Assembly (NCBI RefSeq): GCF_001425785.1
Contig: NZ_LMDI01000008.1
Span: forward strand, 1-64,000
Length of the DNA stretch: 64,000 nt
Direction: 5' to 3'
Source: Rhizobacter sp. Root1221
GTDB lineage: Bacteria > Pseudomonadota > Gammaproteobacteria > Burkholderiales > Burkholderiaceae_C
Part shown: piece after piece, positions 24,457-34,232 of the stretch
Position numbering within the stretch: position 1 is the stretch's first letter
Layout of the letters: each line of letters opens with the position of its first letter
Notes under the pieces: generated by a model
Databases searched by the model: none
Seen by the model: only the letters and a program-made list of their open reading frames with translations
What the model was told of the DNA's origin: nothing
Translations under genes and position numbers: made by a program

Positions 24457-26330
24457 CACTGCGCGCGGGTCAGCGGCTCGATGCGCGCGAGGTGTTCGAG
24501 GAAGGTGGACGCGGACTGGTACCCGATCACCCTCGCCTGCGGGATCTCGGCACCAGCCGGCGGGAAGAACAGCATCGCCGGGGGGCCGAACAGGCCATGC
24601 CGGCGCAGCAGGGCCTGGTCGGCCTCGTTGTTGGCGGTGACGTCGATGCGCAGCAGGTTCATGCCGGCCAACTTGCTGCGCACTTGCGGGTCGGTCAGCG
24701 TGAACGCCTCGAATTCCTTGCACGACACGCACCAGTCGGCGTACACGTCCAGCATGACCGGCCTGGTGGACGTGCGCACGGCTTCATCGAGCGCCGCGAC
24801 GCTGGTCACCGGCGCGAAGGCCACGCCGGCCTCGACGCGCCCGCCACCGCCCAGGTGCTGCAGCGGCTGCAGGAGGCTGCGGCCGCCCGAGGACACCCCC
24901 ACGAGCTGCACGGCGGCGAGCAGCGCGAGCGCGATGCCGAGGCCCTTGGTCAGCGTGCGCCCGGGGTGCGACGTGTGGGCATGAAGCGGTTCGAACGCAC
25001 CGAGGTACACGCCGCCCGCCAGCATCAGCACGGCCGCCGCGAGCATCACCACCCACACGGGCAGCACGGGCGTCACCATCCACAGGGCCACGCCGAGCAG
25101 CAGGAAGCCGAAGAAGTGCTTCACCTGCTTCATCCAGGCCCCGGTGCGTGGCAGCAAGGTGCCGGCCGACAGGCCCACGAGGAGCAGCGGCACGCTCATG
25201 CCCGCGGCCATCGCGAACAGGGCCACGCCACCGAGCAGCGCATCGCGGGTCTGGCCGATGTAGACCAGCGCGCCGGCCAGCGGAGCGGCCACGCACGGCC
25301 CCACGATCACGGCAGACAGCCCGCCCATCACGAACACCCCCACGAACTGGCCGCCCTTGAAGCGGTTGGACCAGCTCGTGAACCTCGCCTGCAGGCCCGC
25401 GGGCATCTGCAACTCATAGGCGCCGAACATGGAGAGCGACAGGCCGGCCAGCAGCAGTGCGAACGCGCCAAGCACCCAGGCGTTCTGCAGGGCCGCGCCG
25501 AGACTCTTGCCAAGCAGCGCCGCGGCGATGCCGAACAGCGTATAGACGATGGCCATGCCGAGCGAGTATGCGAGCGCCAGCGAAAACCCGCGGGTGCGCG
25601 ACACCCGCTGCGACTGCCCCACGATGATGGACGACAGGATGGGCAGCATGGGCAGCACACACGGCGTGAACGACAGCAGCAGGCCTGCCACCACGAACAC
25701 CCCGGCGATCGTCAGCAGGCTGCGCGACTGCAACGCGTTGCCGAACACGTCACCGCTGCCGGCTGGCGCGGGTGGGGCATCGGCCGCCGCCGGCGCCGGG
25801 CTCGACGACACGAGACCCGACAGCAGGCCGCCGGTGCGGCGGGGCTCCGCGGGCGGCGCGGCCACCACCTGCATCAATCCGTCCGGGCCGGCCTCCACCC
25901 GCACCGGGCGCTGCTGCGGCGGATAACACAGGCCCTTGTCCGCACACCCCTGGTTGCCCACGTTGAGCTGGAACGTGGTGCCCGCGGCCTGCGGCGGCAC
26001 GGCCAGCACGAGCGTGACGGTGTCGCGCAGGGTTTCCACGTCCTTGCCGAAGTTCTCGTCGAACTTGACCTTGCCGCGTGGCACCTCGAGGTCACCGAGC
26101 GCGATGGACGCGGGATCGGGGATGGCGTTGAGCTTGTCGCGGTACAGGTAGTAGCCGGGCGCGACGTCGAAGCGGATCTCGAGGTGGCCGGCATCCACCT
26201 GGCGGGCCGACAGCGCAAACGCCTTCACCGGATCCAGGAACGCCTCGTCGGCACGGGACACCGCCGTGCCGGCGGCCAGGAACAGCAAAGCCACCCCGAG
26301 GAAGCGTGTCGAAATCGATCGGATGCCCAT
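24456..26330 (-). CDS. dsbD: Thiol:disulfide interchange protein DsbD
   Basis: A 624-residue inner-membrane reductase with a signal peptide (cleaved near SRA-DE). The periplasmic alpha domain has the pair Cys129/Cys135 in CADKGLCYPP. The eight-helix beta domain has FTPCVLPMLPI and GPCVAAPLAGAL. The C-terminal thioredoxin domain has WCVSCK (Cys534/Cys537). All three disulfide pairs are present. It carries electrons from cytoplasmic thioredoxin to periplasmic DsbC and cytochrome c maturation proteins. It is transcribed away from the cupin gene, with an inverted repeat between them. Confidence 0.95.
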   Translation of the reverse strand: MGIRSISTRFLGVALLFLAAGTAVSRADEAFLDPVKAFALSARQVDAGHLEIRFDVAPGYYLYRDKLNAIPDPASIALGDLEVPRGKVKFDENFGKDVETLRDTVTLVLAVPPQAAGTTFQLNVGNQGCADKGLCYPPQQRPVRVEAGPDGLMQVVAAPPAEPRRTGGLLSGLVSSSPAPAAADAPPAPAGSGDVFGNALQSRSLLTIAGVFVVAGLLLSFTPCVLPMLPILSSIIVGQSQRVSRTRGFSLALAYSLGMAIVYTLFGIAAALLGKSLGAALQNAWVLGAFALLLAGLSLSMFGAYELQMPAGLQARFTSWSNRFKGGQFVGVFVMGGLSAVIVGPCVAAPLAGALVYIGQTRDALLGGVALFAMAAGMSVPLLLVGLSAGTLLPRTGAWMKQVKHFFGFLLLGVALWMVTPVLPVWVVMLAAAVLMLAGGVYLGAFEPLHAHTSHPGRTLTKGLGIALALLAAVQLVGVSSGGRSLLQPLQHLGGGGRVEAGVAFAPVTSVAALDEAVRTSTRPVMLDVYADWCVSCKEFEAFTLTDPQVRSKLAGMNLLRIDVTANNEADQALLRRHGLFGPPAMLFFPPAGAEIPQARVIGYQSASTFLEHLARIEPLTRAQ

Positions 26331-26395
26331 GCGTCGCTACTTTCCGGCCCGGGCGCCCATCGCCGCGGTCAACATGGGATTGTAGGAACTCCAGG

Positions 26396-26439
26396 ATGTT
26401 CCCCGTGACAGCCCGTATTTGTGCGCGCTGCGGGAACAT
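26396..26439. promoter_or_regulatory. Inverted repeat ATGTTCCC / GGGAACAT between divergent dsbD and cupin genes
   Basis: ATGTTCCC (26396-26403) and its perfect reverse complement GGGAACAT (26432-26439) flank a 28-base spacer in the 150-base divergent intergenic region. The half-sites are 36 bases apart centre to centre, which would place them on the same face if helically phased at about 3.5 turns only loosely. It could be a two-site operator or an RNA stem; no known regulator is assigned. Confidence 0.35.
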
Positions 26440-26480
26440 TTCCTGCATGAACGCCTCCACCCAGCGAGGAGGTGCCCGGC

Positions 26481-26933
26481 ATGCCTGACGACTCGACTCC
26501 CACCCGGTTTTCCCATGTGAAGGCCGGCAACGACGGCTGGCGCAGCGACGGCCTGCGCGATTTTTTCCTGTACCGCGACCTGGGCGTGGCGGAGGCCACG
26601 AACGGCAAGGTGATCTGCCATCTCGTGAAGGCCAACCTGGCGCCCGAGAAAGGCACCGGCTGGCACCGCCACGAGGCGGACTTCCAGATCGTCATCATGA
26701 CCAAGGGCTGGGCCCGGTTCATGTACGGCGACCAGGAAACGCTGGTGTCGGCCGGCGACTGCGTGCACCAGCGCCCGGGCATCGTGCACTACCTGTTCGA
26801 CTACTCCCCCGACATGGAGTACCTCGAGATCGTGGGCCCCGCCGACTTCAAGACGGTGGACGCCCCGGCCCCGTGCGAGGTGCCGCCCTTCACGCCGTGG
26901 CCCGCCGTCACGGCCCCGCCGGGAGCGCCTTGA
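26481..26933 (+). CDS. Cupin-domain protein
   Basis: A 150-residue single-cupin protein with the two metal motifs. The first is GTGWHRHEADFQIVIMTKGWARF (His-His-Glu). The second is GDCVHQRPGIVHYLFDYS (His-His, with family variation). It is soluble with no signal peptide. ATG 26481 is chosen over an in-frame GTG three codons earlier because GAGGAGG (26466-26472) is optimally spaced. The function is not predictable from the fold. It is divergent from dsbD and its last 26 bases overlap the convergent protease gene. Confidence 0.8.
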   Translation: MPDDSTPTRFSHVKAGNDGWRSDGLRDFFLYRDLGVAEATNGKVICHLVKANLAPEKGTGWHRHEADFQIVIMTKGWARFMYGDQETLVSAGDCVHQRPGIVHYLFDYSPDMEYLEIVGPADFKTVDAPAPCEVPPFTPWPAVTAPPGAP

Positions 26934-29550
26934 GCCCCTGTGACCGCGTTTCGCCGGTGTTGACCCCGCCATAGGGCACCAGGTCGAAGTTCAGGTCGTT
27001 GCGGTCGCCGGAGAGCTCGATCACCGTCTTGGCTGCATCGAACTGCGGGAACCCGCCGCACGCTTCGCCGCGCTGGCAAAGCAGCGTGTCGTTGTCGATG
27101 TCGGAGCCGGCGAAGATCTGCACCTGCGTGGCCGTCACGCCGGCGATGCGCCACGGGTACACACCGTTCGTGGCATTCACCGCCACCTGGTGGATGGGGT
27201 TGCCGGTGCTGGCGTCCACCACGAGCACGTACACCCGCCCGAAGTCGGCGGTGGACGTGGCCCCGGCCGCCGTCTTCGTGACGATCACCTGCACGTCGAA
27301 CTGGCGCGCCGAGGTGGTGACGCGCAGCGTGGCGAACGTGCTGCCCAGCGGGAGGGTGTCGCGCGACACCGTCACCGTGTACGTGCCGAGGCCGCTGGCG
27401 TCCACCGCCTGGGGCCCCACCGTCACCGCCGCTGTGCTGCTGACCACGGAGGTCACCGTCTCGGTGCTCGCCCCGCCCTGGAGCACCACCTGGAGTTCGG
27501 CCGACGTGCGCACCGACCCGAAATCGAGGCTCGACGGCAGCGCGACGACCGTGCCCGGCACCGGCGTGGGGTTGGTGCCGGCCAGCTTCAAGGCCTCGTC
27601 GACCGCCTTGCTGGCATTGACGAGGCCGAAGCCGGTGCCGCTGTCGCGGCCGGCGGCGCCCAGGTCGTCGGTGAGGAGTCCTGCGCCGAGCAACGCGTCG
27701 ACCTGGGCCACGGTGATGCCGGGGTTCGCGTAGCGCATCAACGCCATCACACCCGCCACGTGGGGCGCCGCCATGGACGTGCCGGCCTTGCCGCCATAGC
27801 TGGGCACGCGGGTGGTGCCACTGAAGTCGCCGAGCGTGCTGTAGATCAGGTCGGGCAGGCCCGTGCCGGTGGTGGACTGTCGCGGGTCGCCGCCGGGCGC
27901 GGCCAGGCTGAGCTGCGGGTCGGTGTTGGAGTAGGACGCCGTCTGCCGCCGGGCGTCGAGCGCGCCCACGGAGACCACCCCGGCACAGTTGGCCGGTGCA
28001 TCGCGCGCCGTCAGCGCGTCATTGCCCGAGGCCGCCACCACGATCACCCCGGCAGCCCGTGCCCGCGTGACCGCATCGGCATAGGCGGCGGGGCAAGCGC
28101 GGGTGCTGCCGAGGCTCAGGTTGATGACGTCGGCCCGTTCGCCGGGGATCTGCCCCGACGCGTTGGCCAGCCCGGCGGCATACAGGATGGCCTGGGCCAC
28201 GTCGGCCGTGGTACTGCCCGTGGCGTCCTTCGCGAACACGCGGATGGGCATCAGGCGCGCCATGGGCGCCACGCCAGCCACCCCGGTGGATTCGAACGTG
28301 GTGGCGGCCACGATGCCGGCCACGTGGGTGCCATGGAACGCGGTGGCCACGCCGGGGCTGCTGGGGTCGTCGGCGCTGGCGGACCAGGTGCCGCCGCCGG
28401 TGAAGCTCGCCTCGTAGGCGACCTGGCCCGTGAAGTCGGGGTGGTCGGAGACGATCCCGGTGTCGATGACCGCCACGATGGGCCGGCGCGTGAACTGCTG
28501 GCGCAGCGGCACGAGCGTGGCCATGGCCCCCGGCATGCCGATCATCTCGAAGTGCCAGCGCTGGTTCGAATAGAGGCGGTCGGCCGGCGGGTAGGCCCCC
28601 ACCAGGTCGGACTGCAACGCCACGCGGTAGTTGGGCTCGGCATACGCGTACAGGCCGGTGCGCTGCAGGTGCTTGGCGTAGTGCACGGTGTCGATCACCT
28701 CGCGCAGCGCGGGGGGCAGGTCGGGGGCGGCGGCCGACAGCACGCGTGCCGATGCCTGGCGGCTGTCGGCCGTGCCCTGTCCAAGGGCCTGCAGCTGGTC
28801 GAGGGCAGCCTCGCGCTCGGCCGCGCCCGTGGGCATGTGCAACAGCACCGGTGCCGAGGTGGCTTCGGGTGCGGCCGTGGACAACGCGCCTGCCCCGAGC
28901 GCCTTGGCCCGCAGGCGGTTGGCGGCGGGGTCGCTGGACAGGGCCCGCGCCACCACCTCGCCCGCCACCACACCGGACGTGCTGCTGACCGTGTTGGCAC
29001 AGGTGCTGCTGTCGGTGGGGGCTCCGATGCGCAGGTTGTAGATGGACGCCCCGGCGTACGCATTGACGGCGACGTGGTACCGGCCGGCGGTCTGGATGCG
29101 CAGGCATTCGAACGCGTTCACCCCGGACGATTGCCCGATGGGCGGCGAATTGGCGGAGGCGCCTTCCGCGTACACGTACAGGTCGAGGTCGTTCACGAGC
29201 GGGTTGGCGGTGAACTCCAGCTCGATCACCTGGCCGGGCTGCAGGTCGGCCACATAGCCGTCGATCGGGTCGCCGGCCTGGTAGTTGGCCCCGGCAGCCC
29301 CCGCCTGCGGCACGTTGACCGAGCCGATCAGGTAGACGGGCGACACCAGCGCCTGCGAGCCCGCGAACGTGTTGTTGGGCGCGCGCCCGGCCTGGTTGGG
29401 GTCGTTGGTGTCGGAGTCGACCGCCGCGTGTTCGGGCAATGAGAGGGTGCCCGACAGCGTGACGCTGCCGTCCCCCCCGCCGCCCCCACCGCAACTGGCG
29501 AGCAGCAGCACAGCACCGGCGCACCACGCGTTCAGGATCTGTTTGCGCAT
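26908..29550 (-). CDS. Subtilisin-family (S8) serine peptidase lipoprotein
   Basis: An 880-residue exported protease. The lipobox LLASC gives Cys20, followed by a Gly tract common in Burkholderiales lipoproteins. A pre-domain with a jelly-roll-like segment (about 85-175) comes next, then a propeptide-like region. The S8 catalytic domain has Asp363 (AVIDTG), His409 (GTHVAG) and Ser592 (GTSMAAP). The C-terminal third (about 665-880) contains beta-sandwich-like repeats. It is probably surface-exposed or periplasmic. It overlaps the cupin gene end by 26 bases and has its own transcription unit; 29551-29667 contains no obvious gene. Confidence 0.92.
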   Translation of the reverse strand: MRKQILNAWCAGAVLLLASCGGGGGGDGSVTLSGTLSLPEHAAVDSDTNDPNQAGRAPNNTFAGSQALVSPVYLIGSVNVPQAGAAGANYQAGDPIDGYVADLQPGQVIELEFTANPLVNDLDLYVYAEGASANSPPIGQSSGVNAFECLRIQTAGRYHVAVNAYAGASIYNLRIGAPTDSSTCANTVSSTSGVVAGEVVARALSSDPAANRLRAKALGAGALSTAAPEATSAPVLLHMPTGAAEREAALDQLQALGQGTADSRQASARVLSAAAPDLPPALREVIDTVHYAKHLQRTGLYAYAEPNYRVALQSDLVGAYPPADRLYSNQRWHFEMIGMPGAMATLVPLRQQFTRRPIVAVIDTGIVSDHPDFTGQVAYEASFTGGGTWSASADDPSSPGVATAFHGTHVAGIVAATTFESTGVAGVAPMARLMPIRVFAKDATGSTTADVAQAILYAAGLANASGQIPGERADVINLSLGSTRACPAAYADAVTRARAAGVIVVAASGNDALTARDAPANCAGVVSVGALDARRQTASYSNTDPQLSLAAPGGDPRQSTTGTGLPDLIYSTLGDFSGTTRVPSYGGKAGTSMAAPHVAGVMALMRYANPGITVAQVDALLGAGLLTDDLGAAGRDSGTGFGLVNASKAVDEALKLAGTNPTPVPGTVVALPSSLDFGSVRTSAELQVVLQGGASTETVTSVVSSTAAVTVGPQAVDASGLGTYTVTVSRDTLPLGSTFATLRVTTSARQFDVQVIVTKTAAGATSTADFGRVYVLVVDASTGNPIHQVAVNATNGVYPWRIAGVTATQVQIFAGSDIDNDTLLCQRGEACGGFPQFDAAKTVIELSGDRNDLNFDLVPYGGVNTGETRSQGLKALPAGP

Positions 29551-29667
29551 AGGACCACGACCGCTCGACGGCCGCCTCTTGGGTGAGAACCCAAATCGTA
29601 GCCCTTGGCGTGTAACCCCACTGTCGGAGAACGCCTCGACAAAGCGCGAGGAACGAGCCCGGTGCCG

Positions 29668-30420
29668 TCAGAATTCCATGTCGAGTTCCTCGATGTCGTC
29701 CGGCTCCTGGCGGGCCGCCGCCACCCAGGCCTTCATGTCCGGCATCGCCATGATGTGCTGGCAGTACGCGATGCCGGTGCGGTCGAGCTTGACGTGGTAA
29801 GTGCGGAACCGGGTCACCACCGGCGCGTACATGGCATCAGCCATGCACGGCCTGGTGCCGAAGAGGAACGGCCCGCCATACGTGGCCAGGCATTCGCGCC
29901 AGATCGCGGTGATGCGGGCGATGTCCCCCTCCGCACGCGACCACACCTTGTGGCCCGGGAAGTCGCCCTTCAGGTTCATGGGCAACGCCGACCTCAGGCT
30001 GCTGAACCCGGAGTGCATCTCACCGCAGATGGCGCGGCAGTGCGCGCGGGCCGCACGGTCTTCTGGCAGCAAGCCGCTCTCGGGGTACCGTTCGGCGAGG
30101 TATTCACCGATGGCCAGCGTGTCCCACACCTTGATGCCGTCGTGCGTGAGGCACGGCACGAGGATGGACGGCGACAGCAGCAGGATCTCCTGCCGGGCGT
30201 CGGCATCGTCGGGCGGCACGATGACCTCCTCGAAATCGAGCCCGGCCAGCCGGGCCATCAGCCACCCCCGCAAGGACCAGGACGAATAGTTCTTGCTCGA
30301 CAGGCTCAGCGTGGAGGCCGGCTTCGGCGGTGCCTTCTTCGAGGGCGTTCGCGACGCCACGGTCTTGGCTGCGGGCTTGGCGGCAGACTTGGGGCGAGCC
30401 TGGGTTGCGGCTGGGGGCAT
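29668..30420 (-). CDS. Glutathione S-transferase with Lys/Ala/Pro-rich N-terminal tail
   Basis: A 250-residue GST. The thioredoxin-like half starts at about residue 38 with LSLSSKNYSSWSLRGWLMARL, with a Ser-x-x-Ser active-site region typical of bacterial zeta/maleylacetoacetate isomerase-like GSTs. The C-terminal helical half ends in VAAARQEPDDIEELDMEF. Residues 1-36 form an extra tail of Ala, Lys and Pro (KPAAKTVASRTPSKKAPPKP) resembling histone-H1-like proteins; close relatives start near residue 36. ATG 30420 has GGAG upstream. The tail could bind nucleic acid or polyhydroxybutyrate granules, both guesses; phaZ is the divergent neighbour. Confidence 0.85.
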   Translation of the reverse strand: MPPAATQARPKSAAKPAAKTVASRTPSKKAPPKPASTLSLSSKNYSSWSLRGWLMARLAGLDFEEVIVPPDDADARQEILLLSPSILVPCLTHDGIKVWDTLAIGEYLAERYPESGLLPEDRAARAHCRAICGEMHSGFSSLRSALPMNLKGDFPGHKVWSRAEGDIARITAIWRECLATYGGPFLFGTRPCMADAMYAPVVTRFRTYHVKLDRTGIAYCQHIMAMPDMKAWVAAARQEPDDIEELDMEF

Positions 30421-30532
30421 GGGCAGGACTCCATCGGCATCGTGGGCGGACCGGTCTCGCAAGGGATGTGCCACACGCGGCATGGCGCGCTAGTTGCAAG
30501 TGGACAGCCATCGCCAAGTGCCAGGAGACCTC

Positions 30533-31759
30533 ATGATGTACCAGGCCTACCAGGCCCACAGCGATCTGATGTGGCCGCTGAGAGCCTTGGCCAGGACCGC
30601 CCTGCCCATGCTCCAGCACCCCGGCCACGTGTGGTCGGGCCTCGGCATGCACCGCAAGCTGGTTGCCGCATTGCACACGCTGTCGCTCTCCGAGATCACT
30701 CACAAGCGCCCGGCGTTCGGCATCGGCCAGATCGAGGTGGACGGCAAGACCGTCGAGGTGGTGGAGGAAGCCGTTCACGTGGCGCCGTTCGCGACACTGC
30801 TGCGTTTTGCCAAACCGGGCGCACCGGCACAGCCTCGCGTGCTGGTCGTCGCACCGATGTCGGGCCATTTCGCCACCTTGCTGCGCGACACGGTGCGCAC
30901 CATGTTGGTGGACCACGACGTCTACATCACCGACTGGCACAACGCGCGCGACGTGCCGTTGTCCGCCGGCCGGTTCGGCCTCGACGAGTACACCGCCTAC
31001 CTGATCGACTTCCTCGCCGTGATGGGCCCGGGCGCCCACCTGATGGCCATCTGCCAGCCGTGTGTCTCCGCGCTGAGCGCGGTGGCCCTGATGTCAGAGG
31101 ACGACCATCCGGCCACGCCCGCCAGCCTCACGCTCATGGCCGGCCCCATCGACTGCCGCATCAATCCCACCGCGGTCAACGAACTTGCCGTGACCCGTCC
31201 CATCGACTGGTTCGAGAAGAACCTCGTGAGCGTGGTGCCGTGGCGGTTTGCCGGCGGCGGCCGGCGTGTGTACCCCGGGTTCATGCAGCTCACCGCGTTC
31301 GTGAGCATGAACCGCGACCGGCACGTGGCCGCATTCAAGGACTACTACGCCAACCTCGCCATGGCCGATGCCGAGCGGGCGGGTGACGTGGAACACACCC
31401 GCACGTTCTACGAGGAGTACTTCGCCGTCTCCGACCTGCCGGCCGATTTCTACCTCGAGACGGTGCGCCTGGTGTTCCAGGAGTACGCACTGCCGAAGGG
31501 TGAATTGATGTTCCGGGGACGCCGCATCGACCCGTCGGCGATCCGGCGGACGGCGCTGCTGACCGTGGAAGGCGAACGCGACGACATCTGCGCCGTGGGC
31601 CAGACCCTGGCTGCCCAGGACCTGTGCAGCAAGCTGCGCCCCTACCTGCGCACGCACCATGTGCAGCCCGGCGCGGGCCACTACGGTGTGTTCAGCGGCA
31701 GCCGCTGGAAAAGGCACATCTACCCGCTGGTGCGCGACACCATCCACGCGGCCGGCTGA
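30533..31759 (+). CDS. phaZ: Intracellular polyhydroxyalkanoate (PHB) depolymerase
   Basis: A 408-residue cytoplasmic protein without a signal peptide, of the PhaZ1 type that degrades amorphous PHB in storage granules. The lipase-box-like motif is HLMAICQPCVSAL, with Cys174 in the nucleophile position, as known for Ralstonia PhaZ. The catalytic Asp lies near EGERDDICAVGQT and the His in QPGAGHYGVFSGSRW. AGGAGA (30523-30528) precedes two adjacent ATGs; 30536 would also fit. It implies that the organism makes PHB, although no synthase is in this window. It ends 15 bases from the convergent aroC. Confidence 0.93.
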   Translation: MMYQAYQAHSDLMWPLRALARTALPMLQHPGHVWSGLGMHRKLVAALHTLSLSEITHKRPAFGIGQIEVDGKTVEVVEEAVHVAPFATLLRFAKPGAPAQPRVLVVAPMSGHFATLLRDTVRTMLVDHDVYITDWHNARDVPLSAGRFGLDEYTAYLIDFLAVMGPGAHLMAICQPCVSALSAVALMSEDDHPATPASLTLMAGPIDCRINPTAVNELAVTRPIDWFEKNLVSVVPWRFAGGGRRVYPGFMQLTAFVSMNRDRHVAAFKDYYANLAMADAERAGDVEHTRTFYEEYFAVSDLPADFYLETVRLVFQEYALPKGELMFRGRRIDPSAIRRTALLTVEGERDDICAVGQTLAAQDLCSKLRPYLRTHHVQPGAGHYGVFSGSRWKRHIYPLVRDTIHAAG

Positions 31760-31774
31760 TGCCCCTGGCCGGGT

Positions 31775-32884
31775 TCAGCCGGCTGAACCTTGGCCAGCCG
31801 CGATGGGCGGCACATCCAGGTGCACGTCGCCACACTGCGCACGGTGACGCAGCGCGTGGTCGATCAGCACGAGGGCGAGCATGGCTTCGGCGATGGGCGT
31901 GGCGCGGATGCCCACGCAGGGGTCGTGGCGGCCGAACGTTTCCACCGTGGCCGGCGCACCAGCCAGGTCGATGGACTCACGCGGGCTGCGGATGGAACTG
32001 GTGGGCTTGATGGCGATCTGGACGGTGACGTCCTGGCCGGTGGAGATGCCTCCGAGCACGCCGCCCGCGTTGTTGCCGCGGAATCCGTCGGGCGACAGCG
32101 CGTCACCATGCGTGGTGCCGCGCTGCGCGACGCTCGCGAAGCCGGCGCCGATCTCGACCCCCTTCACCGCGTTGATGCCCATCATCGCGTAGGCGATGTC
32201 GGCGTCGAGCTTGTCGAACAACGGTGCACCCCAACCCACCGGCACGTGGCGCGCGGCCACGGCAATGCGGGCGCCGCAGCTGTCGCCATCCTTGCGCAGC
32301 TGGTCCATGTAGGCCTCCAGGCGCGGGATGTCGGTGGCGTTGGCCGCGAAAAACGGGTTGTTCGGCACGTGGTCGAGCGATTCGAACGGGATCTCGATCT
32401 CGCCGATGTGGGTCATGTGGCCATCGAACGTGGTGCCGTGGCGCTCGCGCAGCCACTTCTTCGCCACCGCGCCGGCGGCCACCATGGGCGCCGTGAGGCG
32501 GGCCGACGAGCGTCCGCCGCCGCGCGGGTCGCGGATGCCGTACTTGTGCCAGTAGGTGTAGTCGGCGTGTCCCGGGCGGAATGTCTGCAGGATGTTGCCG
32601 TAGTCCTTGCTGCGCTGGTCGGTGTTGCGGATCAGCAGGCAGATGGGGGTGCCGGTGGTGCGCCCTTCGTACACACCCGACAGGATCTCGACCGCGTCCG
32701 GTTCATTGCGCTGCGTCACGTGGCGCGAGGTGCCAGGACGGCGCCGGTCGAGTTCGGGCTGGATGTCGGCCTCGGACAGCGGCATGCCGGGAGGGCATCC
32801 GTCGATCACGCAGCCGATGGCCGGGCCATGGGATTCGCCGAAGTTGGTGACGCGGAACAGGGTGCCGAAGGTGCTGCCGGACAT
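31775..32884 (-). CDS. aroC: Chorismate synthase
   Basis: A 369-residue enzyme of normal length that converts 5-enolpyruvylshikimate-3-phosphate to chorismate using reduced FMN. The signatures are [18 protein letters not shown], the basic segment [42 protein letters not shown] and [20 protein letters not shown]. It closes the shikimate pathway in the cytoplasm. It is a single gene convergent with phaZ and divergent from the porin region. Confidence 0.97.
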   Translation of the reverse strand: MSGSTFGTLFRVTNFGESHGPAIGCVIDGCPPGMPLSEADIQPELDRRRPGTSRHVTQRNEPDAVEILSGVYEGRTTGTPICLLIRNTDQRSKDYGNILQTFRPGHADYTYWHKYGIRDPRGGGRSSARLTAPMVAAGAVAKKWLRERHGTTFDGHMTHIGEIEIPFESLDHVPNNPFFAANATDIPRLEAYMDQLRKDGDSCGARIAVAARHVPVGWGAPLFDKLDADIAYAMMGINAVKGVEIGAGFASVAQRGTTHGDALSPDGFRGNNAGGVLGGISTGQDVTVQIAIKPTSSIRSPRESIDLAGAPATVETFGRHDPCVGIRATPIAEAMLALVLIDHALRHRAQCGDVHLDVPPIAAGQGSAG

Positions 32885-33013
32885 GGGGAATCAGGGCCGA
32901 GGGACAAGCGCTGCATTTTACGCCCGCGCCAATCGCGCGATGGGGATCAACGCCTGAGGTTCAAGGGCAAAGATTGTTGCGGCGCCGGCAACACCGTGTT
33001 GAGTCCGGGTCTC

Positions 33014-33042
33014 TTGGTTTGGCTCAGGGGTAACCCTACATT
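33014..33042 (+). promoter_or_regulatory. Candidate porin promoter
   Basis: TTGGTT (33014-33019) and TACATT (33037-33042) are 17 bases apart, a moderate sigma-70 match. The leader to ATG 33147 would be about 98 bases, with GGAGAA just before the start. A hairpin TGTTGC/GCAACA (32975-32993) lies upstream. The 262-base region 32885-33146 shows no gene. Confidence 0.35.
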
Positions 33043-33146
33043 GAATCCAAGACGCGCCACCGGTCGGTGGCGCCGCGGTCACGGAGGACTACCTCCCGCC
33101 GTGCCTGCCGGATGAGGGGGTCCCTACTGTCTGGAGAAATTCAACA

Positions 33147-34232
33147 ATGAAGTCCATCCCGTTTGCTTTCGGCGCCATCGCCCTTGCCGCCAGTTTTGCC
33201 GCCAGCGCCCAGACCGCACCGAGCACCAGCAACGTCACGATCTACGGCGTGGTCGACGCCTATGTGCAGTCCGCCCACGGCAGCAGCACTGTCAACCGCG
33301 TGCAGTCGGGCGGCCTGAACGGCTCGCGCATCGGGTTCCGCGGCACCGAAGACCTGGGCAATGGCCTGAAGGCCCTGTTCGCCATCGAAAGCGGCATCAA
33401 CCTCGACGACGGCACCAGCGGCCAGAACGCCTTCTGGGGTCGCCAGGCTTTCGTGGGCCTCGGTTCGTCCTACGGCCAGGTGACCCTCGGCCGCCAGTAC
33501 GGCAGCATCTACACGCTGTCGAACGACTTCAGCGCCTTCGGCAACACCCCCACCGGCCCGAGCACCGCCGTGATCGGCGGCTTCGGCGGCTACGAGCCCG
33601 TGCGTGGCGGCGCCACCGCCTCGGCCACGGGCAATGGTGGTCCGGCGCGCATCAACAACTCGGTGAAGGTCGAGACTGCCTCTTACGGCGGCTTCCGCGG
33701 CGGCTTCGTGTACGGTGCCGGTGAAGTGGCCGGCGCCACCAACGACAACCGCATCGCCGACGTGTACGCGCGCTACACCGGCGGCCCGTTCGATGCCATG
33801 TTGTCCTTCGTGGACGACAAGGCCGATGTGACCGGCCTGAGCGTGCGCACCACGTCGGCCGCCGCGGCCTACACGTTCGGCCCGGCCCGCGTGACCGGCG
33901 GCATCATCTCGGTGGACAACCGCAGCGCCACCGACGCCGACGGCCGTGGCTACTGGGTGGGCGGCGACTACCGCTTCGGCGAGCACCTCGTGCGCGCGCA
34001 GTACCTCGAGAACAAGGCCCGCAACGTGGACGTGGGCACGACGAAGGCGTTGGGCGTGGGCTACCAGTACGACCTGTCGAAGCGCACCGCGCTGTACTCG
34101 TCGCTGACGCACTTCAAGAACGAAGGCAGCACCTACACGAACCGCTGGAACGCTTCGATCCCGGACGGCCTGCTGACCGGCGACGATCGCAAGGTCACCG
34201 AGTTCGTGGCCGGCATTCGCCACTCGTTCTAA
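33147..34232 (+). CDS. Gram-negative general porin (Porin_4 type)
   Basis: A 361-residue outer-membrane beta-barrel with a clean signal peptide (cleaved after FAASAQ). It begins SNVTIYGVVDAYVQ and has NGSRIGFRGTEDLGNGLKALFAIESG, GRQAFVGLGSSYGQVTLGRQYG and the C-terminal GIRHSF with terminal Phe needed for BAM recognition. It would be a trimeric 16-strand channel for small hydrophilic solutes. It has its own transcription unit followed by a 9-bp hairpin. The stop codon overlaps that of the convergent CBS gene. Confidence 0.95.
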   Translation: MKSIPFAFGAIALAASFAASAQTAPSTSNVTIYGVVDAYVQSAHGSSTVNRVQSGGLNGSRIGFRGTEDLGNGLKALFAIESGINLDDGTSGQNAFWGRQAFVGLGSSYGQVTLGRQYGSIYTLSNDFSAFGNTPTGPSTAVIGGFGGYEPVRGGATASATGNGGPARINNSVKVETASYGGFRGGFVYGAGEVAGATNDNRIADVYARYTGGPFDAMLSFVDDKADVTGLSVRTTSAAAAYTFGPARVTGGIISVDNRSATDADGRGYWVGGDYRFGEHLVRAQYLENKARNVDVGTTKALGVGYQYDLSKRTALYSSLTHFKNEGSTYTNRWNASIPDGLLTGDDRKVTEFVAGIRHSF

